Source: a virus
Strand: one strand, 5' to 3'
Length of the DNA stretch: 32,393 nucleotides
IMG/VR virus record: IMGVR_UViG_3300010389_000072
Location: 1-32,393 of that record
Each line of letters opens with the position of its first letter. The first letter of the stretch is position 1. Shown here piece after piece: positions 22,472 to 30,615 of this stretch. Under the pieces are notes generated by a model, which was not told the DNA's origin, did no database searches, and saw nothing but the letters and a program-made list of their open reading frames with translations. The position numbers were made by a program, and so were the translations under genes.

Positions 22472-25400
22472 CCGTCCCGATCAATCCTGATGGCACAGTC
22501 CCTTCCGACCCTGAAGGCAATGGCACTGTAACCCCGCCAGATCCCGAGGTCTTCGATGATCAGGGCGTGATTTATGGGGCGGCGTTCTCCGCGCTCAACA
22601 GTCGCACTCAGGAGAATGTCACCGCCAGCTTGCAGGCCCAGTTGTCGGCAAACCCGATCTGGGACGGGTTGTTTGATGCGTTCTGGGAGCTGCTTCGGAT
22701 ACCGGCCGATTTCCTGCTTTCCGTTCTGGAGAAGCTGTTCCCAGGCATCGACTGGGAAGCGTTGCGGGAGTTCAATCTTTTTGACACGATTGAGGATCTG
22801 GTCACTGGCGCTGTCGATGCGCTTAAAGAGGTTCCGTTCCTATCTGATGTGATCTTCTGGATCACCGGGCTTGTTGAGGGTACGCGGGAGACTGTCGAGC
22901 TGTGGTTCGGCAACCTGCGGGACTTCCTGTCGCACATCAATCTTTTCAGCGAAGACTTCAATCTGATTGAGGCCGCTGAGAGTTTTGTCGAGTTCGTCCT
23001 GTTCCCGGTTTGGCGTGTGCTGCCGTGGGATTTTGTTCGCGATTTCTTGGGCCGGCTGTTTCCCGGCGTTGATTGGTCGTGGATCACTTCTGAAGAGTTC
23101 GACATCTCCGACATCGGCCAGGGGATTATCGATGCGGTCAGTCAGATCCCGTTCATTGGGGATCTGTTGTCGTGGCTGACTGGGGCTACGTCTGGCACGT
23201 TGGAGACTTTGCGTCAGTGGTTCGATAATCTTCGCCAATTCTTGGCGAGCATCAACTTCTTCGGGCCTGACTTCGATCTGTTGGCGGCTGCTGAAGACTT
23301 CATCCAGCTCATTCTCGCACCTGTCAATGCGTTTCTCTCGTTCGACTGGTTTTTCGATTTTCTGGAAACGATCTTCCCCGGCTTGGACTGGGATGCGTTG
23401 CGCGAGTTGGATGCTGCTAGCTTCCTGTCGAGTGTCTTGGCGGCGCTGCAAGAGGTTCCGTTTGTCGGCAAGATCGTCACTGGCATTCTGGGTTTGGGTA
23501 GTGGGACGTGGGAGCAGCTCACGATCTGGTTTGATAACTTCTGGGACTTTCTGGGGAATATCAATTTCCTGAGCCCCGATTTCAATCTGCTAGAAGCTGC
23601 TGAGAACTTCCTTGAGTTCATCATCTTCCCGGTGTGGCGGCTCGTCCCGTGGGAGTGGATCGTTGACGTACTCCAAACCCTGTTCCCCGGCTTGGATTGG
23701 ACGTGGCTGGAGACTCTCGACATCAGCGAGTGGGCTGAGCAGATCCTTTCGATCATTGGTCGGGTGCCCTTCGTCGGTGACATTCTTTTTTGGTTGACTG
23801 GGGCTACTGCTGGAACTTTTGAGACTTTGAAGCAGTGGTTCGATAATCTGCGAGAGTTCCTGGGTTACATCAACTTTTTCGGCCCAGACTTCGATCTCCT
23901 TGCCGCTGCTGAAGCGTTCATCGATTTCATTCTTTTTCCGGTGGGCAAGCTCGCGGAGTTGGGTGTCGGCCTGCTGGACTGGCTGCGGGACAGGCTAGTC
24001 AAGCCGGTACTCAGCGCCTTAATGGGTGAGGGAGTTAACCTTGACTTGACCGCGCTTGGAGTGTGGGCGAAGAACCTTCTCAGCGGCGAAGGCCCGATAC
24101 CGGCGCAGAATCTGCAAGGCCAGGTTTCATCGTCGCTGTTCGGCGTCATCCCGGTAGCGCACATCTCCAACACAAGTCCCAACTTGTTGTCGCAGGGCAA
24201 CTTCGATTCCGCCGACATGGTCGAGGCTAATGATGTCGGCTGGGAGTGGACTGACGAGGAGAGTCAGACTGGTACGGGCGGCTCTCTGAAGCTGAATCTG
24301 GATAACACTGTTCAGATCATCTACTGCAATCAGTCGATCCCGGTAGGGCCGGGCGATAAGGTTGCGCTTCAGGGCTGGTTGAAGACAGTCGATTATTCGG
24401 GCGTCGGTGAACCGTTCTTGCTGGATTTGATTCCGTTCGCCGGGCAGGCGCAGTTGGCTGCGGAGGGCGTCGCGGAGTCTGGGCCTTCCCCTGTCGGGGA
24501 TTGGAAGCAGTTCTACGGCAGCGTCTATCAGGTTCCGGCCGGCGTCGATTCGGTTCGGGTGCGTATAGTTGTCGCCGCCGGGGCGTATTCTGGCACCGCA
24601 TACTTTGATGACATCCGCGTAGCGAAAACGGGTTTCTTGCAGCAGGGGCTTGTCGAGCGCCTGACCGATGCTTGGAACAACTTCTGGAACGGCGTTTTCG
24701 GGACTGCCGGCGATGACACAGAGCGGTCTGTGGATGACTTGTTCACTGCTGCGGATACGATTCGGGTCGATAACGCTAACACGGCAGTAATCGCCGCCAA
24801 CGTGTTCAGCGGCCTTGGGGATCTGCTGTGGGGCTTGATCAACGCCCCGTTCAACTTCATCGGTTCGATTGTCGGCGTGGTCATAGACGGTGTGAGTACC
24901 TTCGGCGACTGGCTGCGTAACCTTTGGGAGAAGCTGACAGGCACTAGCGCGGGCGGTGCAAACAAGCTAGCTTCTGATGTAGCCGAAGCGGCAGACAGTG
25001 TTCGCTTCAATGCCAGTAACGCTGTAGTGGAGGCCGGTTCGGCCTCACTGCTCGCTGGGCTGGCCCAAGATGACGCCGACGAAGCTCTGATATTGGCCGG
25101 CCTAGCGCAGCAAGACGCCGACGACGCCAACCTGATAGCTGAAGCCTTCGCGGAATCGGGCTCAAGCCTCATCTCTAACTACAGCTTTGAGCGGACAGAG
25201 TTCTACTTCAACACCGGCACCGGGGCTTCGATCACAACGGAGCAGGCCCGCACCGGGGTCAGGTCTGTGCGGATCGCATCGAACAACGCCTACCCCTATG
25301 CGTATGTGTCGAACAATCTGAGCAGCCTGTTCTACATCCCTGGCGACACTGGGGAAACTTTTGAGTTTGTGTGTTGGGTTCGCGGGCACACGTCGAACAC

Positions 25401-27156
25401 GAAAACCAAGGTCAACGGCATCTGTCTGAGGCTGAACTGCTTCACTTCTGCCGGTAACAGCACGGGCACCTCGTTCGCGTTCTTCGATGCTTCCCCGGCG
25501 CTGAACAACACTTGGACGAGGCTTTCTGCGAAGATCACTATCGACCGGGCCAACACGGCGAAATTCCTTCCTGCGGTTCAGCTTTATGCTCTGGCTGCTG
25601 GAGATATCTACTATTTCGATGATTTCGTTTTGCGTGAAGTTTCGGTGGCAGCCGAAGCGGCCGGCACTGCTAGCGAGGCCAGGGATGCCACCAAGGCGTC
25701 GAACCTGATCATCTTCGGTAACGAGGAGCCGCCGCCAGGCTCAACGATTGCTGAGAGTGCCGTCCCTACGCTTCCGCAGGACAAGGTTCAAGACCTGAGT
25801 TCCACGCTATCTACGGTCAGCCAGCAGGCTAGTGACGCCGAGTTGGCTGCCGGTGGCGCTCAAACGGTTGCTGAAGGCGCGCAGGGCAACGTCGAGGACA
25901 CTTGGGACACCTACACCGAAAAGATACTTGGCGATTCCCCCGATGGCGGTGCCACGGTTGACGATTTCGGCGCGGCTGCCGGCGCGACCACGACCACGTT
26001 CGGGGATCACGATGGACGCATCTCCGGTCTGGAGGCTGTAGCTAGCGGCACAGCTTCGTCGGGACGCAGCGCCACGGTCAATTTCAGTGCCTACCCCAAT
26101 GGGGCGGTGCCTAACCCGCCGTGGACGCGCACCCGGTTCAGCGGATCGGACAGAACCGCCGTCAGTGGCGGCGAGGTGGTCTGGACAGCCAACCTGGCCG
26201 GTGATATTGCACTGATCTGCAACCAGGCCGAGATGGCGACTGACAACCAGCTCGTCACTCTCAGCACCTACTTGGGGCCGAAGAACTCTGTATATCGGGT
26301 TTACGGCAGGTCTAATCTGACTGCATCTACCGCTGTTTACGCTCTCATTACCGTTGCCCAGAGCCAGCCCATCAGTTTTACGACGAGGAATATCACTGTC
26401 GAGTTGTGGGCTAAGACGAATGGGTCGGCAACGCGGATGGCGGGGCCGTTAACTCAAACTATTTCGCTTTCCAGCCAGATGAGCATCGGGTTGAGGTGCG
26501 GTGAAACGATTAATGGTGTTGACTACCCGCGCCGCTACTACATTTATGTGAACGGCACCCAGGTTCTGTATCACTCCGATAGTACCAGTAGCACGATAGG
26601 GCACAGGTATGCCGGTTTTGGCATGACCAGCATTTTTTATAACGGCAGCTACATCTATCCGAATGCTGTGTCTGGTTGGTCGGTGGCTGATACCAAGGCT
26701 GTCGATTACGTTGGCTGCGGCATCAGGCTTAGCTGCTCAAGTCAGGCCACGCTAGCTGCGGCTACGTCAACTCATAGGCTGGTCGGCAACATTTGGAATC
26801 AGACTGAAATCCCAGCTAACGACGGGCTGATTGTTCCGTATGGCACCACCGGAGAGGTTCAGGTTACTGAAGCTGGCTGGTACGCCGTTAGCGGCTCTTT
26901 AGGGCTATCGGGATCTATCAATTGGCCTACGGCTCAAATTCAGCTTGGCGTATTCAAGAACGGCGCTGCACAAAATTGGGGGCAGACCGCGCCTTTCACT
27001 CACGCAGCGATCAACGGTGTCATTTACTGCGCCAAGAACGATAGGATTGGCATAGGATACAAAGGGCAGAACTATACCCCGACAGTTCTTGGTAACCCAA
27101 ATGTGAGCAATTTCTCTGTGGCATTCCTGAACAACACAAAACCCGTAACAGCGTGA
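22468..27156 (+). CDS. Giant minor tail protein: four tandem repeats plus several binding-type domains
   Basis: TTG 22468 overlaps the previous stop; 1562 residues. Residues 69-483 are four tandem units of about 105 residues with a partial fifth, each with an FPG-DW motif (Phe91, 198, 303, 406), a W/F-rich helix and an NFF/NLF-F-DFNLLEAAE-type end. Next are two CBM/galactose-binding-like jelly rolls (about 568-722 and 898-1061), both ending in a YFDD motif. A concanavalin-like region with AVSGWSVAD near its end spans about 1201-1408. A C1q/TNF-like C-terminal domain (about 1421-1562) includes EVQVTEAGWYAVSGSL. Such domain sets bind surface polymers, so it is probably the central fibre or receptor-binding protein. 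Helical Ala/Asp-rich stretches link the domains. Confidence 0.85.
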   Translation: MTVPINPDGTVPSDPEGNGTVTPPDPEVFDDQGVIYGAAFSALNSRTQENVTASLQAQLSANPIWDGLFDAFWELLRIPADFLLSVLEKLFPGIDWEALREFNLFDTIEDLVTGAVDALKEVPFLSDVIFWITGLVEGTRETVELWFGNLRDFLSHINLFSEDFNLIEAAESFVEFVLFPVWRVLPWDFVRDFLGRLFPGVDWSWITSEEFDISDIGQGIIDAVSQIPFIGDLLSWLTGATSGTLETLRQWFDNLRQFLASINFFGPDFDLLAAAEDFIQLILAPVNAFLSFDWFFDFLETIFPGLDWDALRELDAASFLSSVLAALQEVPFVGKIVTGILGLGSGTWEQLTIWFDNFWDFLGNINFLSPDFNLLEAAENFLEFIIFPVWRLVPWEWIVDVLQTLFPGLDWTWLETLDISEWAEQILSIIGRVPFVGDILFWLTGATAGTFETLKQWFDNLREFLGYINFFGPDFDLLAAAEAFIDFILFPVGKLAELGVGLLDWLRDRLVKPVLSALMGEGVNLDLTALGVWAKNLLSGEGPIPAQNLQGQVSSSLFGVIPVAHISNTSPNLLSQGNFDSADMVEANDVGWEWTDEESQTGTGGSLKLNLDNTVQIIYCNQSIPVGPGDKVALQGWLKTVDYSGVGEPFLLDLIPFAGQAQLAAEGVAESGPSPVGDWKQFYGSVYQVPAGVDSVRVRIVVAAGAYSGTAYFDDIRVAKTGFLQQGLVERLTDAWNNFWNGVFGTAGDDTERSVDDLFTAADTIRVDNANTAVIAANVFSGLGDLLWGLINAPFNFIGSIVGVVIDGVSTFGDWLRNLWEKLTGTSAGGANKLASDVAEAADSVRFNASNAVVEAGSASLLAGLAQDDADEALILAGLAQQDADDANLIAEAFAESGSSLISNYSFERTEFYFNTGTGASITTEQARTGVRSVRIASNNAYPYAYVSNNLSSLFYIPGDTGETFEFVCWVRGHTSNTKTKVNGICLRLNCFTSAGNSTGTSFAFFDASPALNNTWTRLSAKITIDRANTAKFLPAVQLYALAAGDIYYFDDFVLREVSVAAEAAGTASEARDATKASNLIIFGNEEPPPGSTIAESAVPTLPQDKVQDLSSTLSTVSQQASDAELAAGGAQTVAEGAQGNVEDTWDTYTEKILGDSPDGGATVDDFGAAAGATTTTFGDHDGRISGLEAVASGTASSGRSATVNFSAYPNGAVPNPPWTRTRFSGSDRTAVSGGEVVWTANLAGDIALICNQAEMATDNQLVTLSTYLGPKNSVYRVYGRSNLTASTAVYALITVAQSQPISFTTRNITVELWAKTNGSATRMAGPLTQTISLSSQMSIGLRCGETINGVDYPRRYYIYVNGTQVLYHSDSTSSTIGHRYAGFGMTSIFYNGSYIYPNAVSGWSVADTKAVDYVGCGIRLSCSSQATLAAATSTHRLVGNIWNQTEIPANDGLIVPYGTTGEVQVTEAGWYAVSGSLGLSGSINWPTAQIQLGVFKNGAAQNWGQTAPFTHAAINGVIYCAKNDRIGIGYKGQNYTPTVLGNPNVSNFSVAFLNNTKPVTA
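22672..23998 (+). repeat. Four and a partial fifth tandem repeats, about 105 codons each
   Basis: Units begin at 22672, 22984, 23299 and 23608, with a truncated fifth at 23917. Each encodes FPVW-like, FPGxDW, VPFxxD, LTGATxGTxETLxxWFDNLR and INFFGPDFDLLAAAE-type elements. Units 2 and 4 are most alike, suggesting duplication of a pair. The protein pattern is clearer than the DNA pattern, so the duplication is old. Confidence 0.9.
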
Positions 27157-27163
27157 GGTCGAA

Positions 27164-27451
27164 TTGGAAATCAATGAACAGGCTCTGATCGCAGCGATCA
27201 CCAGCCAACTACCAGACATGAGCGAAGGTCAGGTGGAGCAAGTGCTCACCACCTGGCGGTCGGTGACCACTGGGGAGCCGGTCGGGACGATCCGGCGCGG
27301 CCCCAACGGCGAAGTCGCACACCGTGTCGCCACCGATGGGGTGGTGCTGTGGCGGGTCACCCAAACAGACGGCGACCAGTACAACGATATGGCACCCACC
27401 CTGCCGGAATGGGAGCTGATCTTTCAGCCGCCGCAGGAGGTTTCAGAATGA
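27164..27451 (+). CDS. Hypothetical protein, 95 aa
   Basis: TTG 27164 follows GTGAGG after a 7-bp gap; 95 residues. The N-terminus is a helix with a helix-turn pattern (INEQALIAAITSQLPDMSEGQVEQVL). The second half is beta-type and aromatic (EVAHRVATDGVVLWRVTQTD), ending in PEWELIFQPP. I do not recognise the family. It sits between the receptor-binding candidate and another small gene, and overlaps the latter by four bases. A fibre accessory or chaperone role is possible but not shown. Confidence 0.7.
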   Translation: MEINEQALIAAITSQLPDMSEGQVEQVLTTWRSVTTGEPVGTIRRGPNGEVAHRVATDGVVLWRVTQTDGDQYNDMAPTLPEWELIFQPPQEVSE

Positions 27452-27654
27452 GCAACTACGGCGGCGGATCAGTGAAACGCAACCCCGCCACTGGCGAGAT
27501 CGCCTTGCGGACAGTATTCCCCACTAACAAGGGGGAGGGGCTTGCGAATATGGCTTGGCTGATTTCTGAGCAGCGCAGGGGAATCCGAAACGCACCGGAG
27601 TCTGAAGTCGCATCCTGGGATGACCTGTACTTCGTAGCACCCGAAGGCGGCTGA
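27448..27654 (+). CDS. Hypothetical protein, 68 aa
   Basis: ATG 27448 was chosen over the in-frame GTG/ATG region further upstream because AGGAGG lies a few bases before it and it overlaps the previous stop by four bases (ATGA). The protein begins SNYGGGSVKRNPATGEIALR and continues with FPTNKGEGLANMAWLISEQRRG. A short beta start and helical middle are likely. No family is recognised. It ends immediately before the GTG of the esterase gene, so the two are likely co-translated. Confidence 0.7.
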   Translation: MSNYGGGSVKRNPATGEIALRTVFPTNKGEGLANMAWLISEQRRGIRNAPESEVASWDDLYFVAPEGG

Positions 27655-28659
27655 GTGAAGGTCAGGTTTCTTTACGCGCACGGCACCGCGTACCTCATCA
27701 ACATCCTTGAGCTTGGGTTCGCCATAGAATTGGGTGGCCGGGTTGTTATTAACGGCCAATACGATTCCCCTGATGGTCTTGGCACCGCCACCGTGGCCGG
27801 CCTGAATGGTAGGACGGCGTTGTGGGATGGTTCGCCGCAGGACGATCCGTTCCCGGCGCTGCTAGACCCGAATAGGTTTGAGGTTACTAGCATCCGCTAC
27901 CCGGCTTCTGCCTACCCGATGAGTACGTCTATCGACATCGGGGTGGGCATGATGATCGACCAGATCAATGCCATGCCACCCGACCAGCCGTGGGCTGTGG
28001 GCGGGTACAGCCAGGGCGGTGCGGTGGCGGCACAGATCTACGATGAGGTTCGTTACGGTAGCTTGACCTCAAGGGCTGCAACGTTTTTGGGGGGTGTTTG
28101 TTTCGGATCGCCCAGAAGGCAGCGCGACCATAGGGGTGCTGTTGGTGGAACGTGGTCTGGCGCTTGGGATGTTGAGGGTTCGACCACGGGTGGTGCCGGC
28201 TGCTTTCCCGATACTGGCCCGCTAGCGCGGCTCACTAATTGCGAGGACAAGTGGGTGGAGTTCACCGCACCGGGAGATGTTGTCGCCGCCACTGGTGAGT
28301 CAAGTTTCGGCAATCTATGGGTTGAGACTGCGAACGCTCTTCTCAACCTTGGTTCGGGTGGGATCATCAACTTCCTCTCCAATTTGGGAGAGGGTATCGC
28401 TGACGCTGTAGAGGCTGCTGTCGGGTTCGCGGGCCAGGTTAATAGTTTCATTGATGCGGCCGGCCAGCCTTTTCAGCAGAGCGGCAGTGGGCACACTTCT
28501 TATGCTTGGGTTCCGCCGGAGGGTTTGACAGGCAAGACTAGTTATCAGATCGCCCTTGAGTATCTGGAATCCCTTGCCGACGATTATGCGGTTGCGCCGA
28601 TTGCGTTGCCGCCCAGTAGCGCCGGGTGGTCTACCCGGCTTTTACCGCCACCAAGTTAA
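27655..28659 (+). CDS. Cutinase-like serine esterase (lysin B-like)
   Basis: GTG 27655 directly follows the previous stop; 334 residues. The lipase box GGYSQGGA places Ser119 as nucleophile, with Asp208 (APGD) and His280 (GSGHTSY) at the expected spacing of an alpha/beta-hydrolase triad. The fold and size resemble lysin B of mycobacteriophages, which cleaves the ester between mycolates and arabinogalactan. No secretion signal is seen. Its place among tail genes, away from any endolysin gene in view, leaves two options: a lysis enzyme, or a tail enzyme opening the mycolate layer on entry. The C-terminal 40 residues are a Pro/Ser-rich tail. Confidence 0.85.
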   Translation: MKVRFLYAHGTAYLINILELGFAIELGGRVVINGQYDSPDGLGTATVAGLNGRTALWDGSPQDDPFPALLDPNRFEVTSIRYPASAYPMSTSIDIGVGMMIDQINAMPPDQPWAVGGYSQGGAVAAQIYDEVRYGSLTSRAATFLGGVCFGSPRRQRDHRGAVGGTWSGAWDVEGSTTGGAGCFPDTGPLARLTNCEDKWVEFTAPGDVVAATGESSFGNLWVETANALLNLGSGGIINFLSNLGEGIADAVEAAVGFAGQVNSFIDAAGQPFQQSGSGHTSYAWVPPEGLTGKTSYQIALEYLESLADDYAVAPIALPPSSAGWSTRLLPPPS

Positions 28660-28669
28660 GGAGCAGCAG

Positions 28670-28966
28670 ATGAAGCATGTGAAGGTTGAGTATCGTACCG
28701 CGCCGGATTCGGAGCCGGTGGTTTTGTTCGACGGTGACGTGGACGAGGTGCAGTGGAGTGACGGGCCGGGCGGGTTCTCCGTTTCGGGCAAGATGCGCCG
28801 CCAGTCCGGTGGTGGCGGTGCTGCGAGCTTCTTGGAGAAGATCGCGGCGTCCCGAAAAGCCCAAACCGCTGAGATGGTTTCAGAGAAGCGTGAGCAGTTG
28901 AATAACGAAGCGGCAGTGCAACATTTGGCTTCCGCGTCAGCGGTATCCAGTGCTGAAACCGGCTAA
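28670..28966 (+). CDS. Hypothetical protein, 98 aa
   Basis: ATG 28670 is chosen because AAGGAG lies just upstream; the longer frame from ATG 28556 would overlap the esterase gene by about 100 bases. The 98-residue product starts with a beta-type region (VKVEYRTAPDSEPVVLFDGD), has a Gly-rich linker, and ends in a long charged helix (FLEKIAASRKAQTAEMVSEK). No known family is recognised. It is followed by a 78-bp gap with a promoter-like element. Confidence 0.7.
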   Translation: MKHVKVEYRTAPDSEPVVLFDGDVDEVQWSDGPGGFSVSGKMRRQSGGGGAASFLEKIAASRKAQTAEMVSEKREQLNNEAAVQHLASASAVSSAETG

Positions 28967-28979
28967 GGTTTGGTACACT
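28951..28979 (+). promoter_or_regulatory. Candidate internal promoter (TGGTACACT)
   Basis: TGGTACACT at 28971-28979 is an extended -10 that differs by one base from the one before the late operon (TGGTACAAT, 2728-2736). TGCTGA at 28951-28956 would be a weak -35 with 17-base spacing. It lies just past the end of the 98-residue gene, upstream of the membrane protein and fibre genes, and could give them a separate expression level. Confidence 0.42.
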
Positions 28980-29044
28980 GTAGGTAGGAGCAGCCTTTCC
29001 ATTCCACATTTATGTTTCGCCTTTTCGGCGGGAGGTTGCTCGTT

Positions 29045-29368
29045 GTGAATCACACGGTTGTCGCCTCGCTGATCGCTGCCTTTTTCGGCGCTGGCGGGCT
29101 TTTCGCGCTGCTGTTTCGTTTCTTTGAGTTGAAGCGCACCCATCCTTTGAATGAGATTGCGACCCTGTCGGAGATTCAGAAGCAGATCCGCGAGGAGGTT
29201 CGGGTCGAGAACGCCGGGTTGAGGCAGGAGATTCACGATCTCCGCATGGCGCTGTCCAATCTGACGCAGATCTTGGATGAGGTTCTGCCGAAGATTGAGG
29301 GTTTGAGTGAGGCGCAGAAGGACAGGCTGCATGCCGCTAGGGCGTCCGCTAAGAATTCGCTTTATTGA
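29045..29368 (+). CDS. Single-span membrane protein, holin-like candidate
   Basis: GTG 29045 is preferred, with GGGAGG about nine bases upstream, giving 107 residues. ATG 29012 is in frame and would add eleven residues with two arginines. One transmembrane segment follows the start (VVASLIAAFFGAGGLFALLF), then basic residues and a long helix with heptad-like hydrophobics (LRQEIHDLRMALSNLTQILDE-type). Small one-span proteins with a cytoplasmic coiled coil are seen near lysis genes of actinophages, so a holin or holin-like protein is possible. No endolysin is visible in the window. Otherwise an unassigned membrane protein. Confidence 0.7.
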   Translation: MNHTVVASLIAAFFGAGGLFALLFRFFELKRTHPLNEIATLSEIQKQIREEVRVENAGLRQEIHDLRMALSNLTQILDEVLPKIEGLSEAQKDRLHAARASAKNSLY

Positions 29369-29379
29369 GAGGTGCCGTA

Positions 29380-29661
29380 GTGGCTATCAAACGGTTCGTG
29401 AAAGATCCCTCTGCCCGTCTGGATTACACGATTGATTGGTCGGCGTGGCTTGCGCCGGATTCTGATTCGATCACTGCTGCGTCGGTGCCGGCCCCGCCTG
29501 ACGGGTTGACGGTGGAGTCCACGACGTGGACTGCGACGTTGACCACGCTGTGGATCAGTGGCGGTACGGCCGGCTCGTCGTATGACGTGACGGTGAGGAT
29601 TGAGACTGCCAGCGGCAGGATTGATGAGCGCACGATTGTGATCGGCGTTAAGGAGCTGTGA
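29380..29661 (+). CDS. Phage fibre-tail adaptor-like protein, 93 aa
   Basis: GTG 29380 with GAGAGG just upstream is preferred over TTG 29365. The 93-residue product is a small beta sandwich: DPSARLDYTIDWSAWLAPD near the start, a TVESTTWTATLTTLWISGG middle, and a C-terminal strand set with YDVTVRIETASGR and DERTIVIGVKEL. This matches the short Gp77-like fibre-tail adaptors found next to fibre genes in many phages and prophages. It probably joins fibres to the tip. It shares one base with the start of the next frame. Confidence 0.75.
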   Translation: MAIKRFVKDPSARLDYTIDWSAWLAPDSDSITAASVPAPPDGLTVESTTWTATLTTLWISGGTAGSSYDVTVRIETASGRIDERTIVIGVKEL

Positions 29662-29747
29662 TGGATCAGGTGTTGGCTTTGCACACCTGGGCTGAAGCGG
29701 AAGTGGTGAAGGCTTCCGACAAACAAGATGATGAGGAAAAAGAATGA
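29661..29747 (+). CDS. Very small protein, 28 aa
   Basis: ATG 29661 overlaps the previous TGA by one base, and AAGGAG stands five bases before it. The frame ends at TGA 29747 with an ATGA overlap into the next gene. The product begins MDQVLALHTWAEAEV and ends in a very acidic tail (DKQDDEEKE). It occupies precisely the space between two well-supported genes, so translation, or at least ribosome passage for coupling, is likely. No function is known. Confidence 0.55.
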   Translation: MDQVLALHTWAEAEVVKASDKQDDEEKE

Positions 29748-30133
29748 CTGTTGGCTTGTCTTCTGCGAACCTGGCGAACCGGGTTCTTGACCATTTGGCC
29801 GGTAATGCGTCGTGGGCTCAGCCGGCCGGCTTGTATGTGGCGTTGCATACCGGGGAGCCGGGCGCTGACGGCACGGCTAACGGGGCGGGTACGAGTGTCC
29901 GCTCTGCTGCTACGTTCTCGTCTGCGGTGGCTGGCGCTATCGCTTTGACTGGGACGCTGCCTAGCTGGTCGATGACTGCTGGGGAGACGATTTCGCACAT
30001 TTCGGTGTGGGATGCTTCGACGGCGGGCAACTTTCTGTGGTCGGCAACGCTGTCGGTGGCGAAGTCGGTGGATGCCGGCGACACGCTGACCCTTAATTCG
30101 TGTGGGCTGTCGCTGGGCGCGTTGGCCTCCTGA
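29744..30133 (+). CDS. Phage tail fibre-type protein (Gp80-like), 129 aa
   Basis: ATG 29744 overlaps the previous stop by four bases; 129 residues. The pattern ANRVLDHLAGNASWAQPA, then LYVALHTGEPGADG, and later ISHISVWDASTAGNFLW is characteristic of the short phage fibre proteins that follow fibre-tail adaptors. It is beta-rich and Ser/Thr/Gly-rich. It probably trimerises and forms part of a side fibre or tip attachment. The next gene follows after 17 bases. Confidence 0.8.
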   Translation: MTVGLSSANLANRVLDHLAGNASWAQPAGLYVALHTGEPGADGTANGAGTSVRSAATFSSAVAGAIALTGTLPSWSMTAGETISHISVWDASTAGNFLWSATLSVAKSVDAGDTLTLNSCGLSLGALAS

Positions 30134-30150
30134 CCTTTTAGGGGGTAGCT

Positions 30151-30615
30151 GTGGCTGTCAAGGATAACTGGCAGAACGGCGAGCAGTTCACCGCTGATGA
30201 CGCGAATGCCGTTGCGGCGGCGGTGAATGCTGCTGAGGTTGCGGCGAACAAGGGACAGCCGGGCGGGTTCGCCAGCTTGGATGAGAACGCTCTGGTTCCT
30301 CAGGAGCAGTTGCCGATCACGACTGCTGATTGGGACACGCTGGAGGGTAAGCCTGCGGTGGTGGCTGCGGGTGAGACTGAGGCCGATGCGCGGGCCGCGA
30401 TCAGCGCGGCAGCCTTGGACGAGAGCGGCAGGGTTCCGCTGACCCAGGTGCCGCCCGGCCTTCTGGTCGATGGAGTCAACCGCGTCGGTGACACCTTCCA
30501 ATTCACCTCCGGTGGAACGAATGTGGGCGATCCGGTGTCTTTGATCGTGGAGGTGCTGGACGGCGGCTCGCCCTCCACCACCGCTGAAAGCTCAATTGAT
30601 GGAGGAACCCTGTGA
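30151..30615 (+). CDS. Fibre-associated protein with SLD-type repeats, 154 aa
   Basis: GTG 30151 with GGGGG five to eight bases upstream; 154 residues. The N-terminus (WQNGEQFTADDANAVAAAVN) is a common start of short phage fibre shafts. The protein includes two phage-tail repeat elements of the LDENALVPQEQLP and LDESGRVPLTQVP kind. The stretch WDTLEGKPAVVAAGETEAD is closely matched in the following gene. The last part is beta-type. It overlaps the next gene by GTGA and likely forms one fibre with it. Confidence 0.72.
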   Translation: MAVKDNWQNGEQFTADDANAVAAAVNAAEVAANKGQPGGFASLDENALVPQEQLPITTADWDTLEGKPAVVAAGETEADARAAISAAALDESGRVPLTQVPPGLLVDGVNRVGDTFQFTSGGTNVGDPVSLIVEVLDGGSPSTTAESSIDGGTL

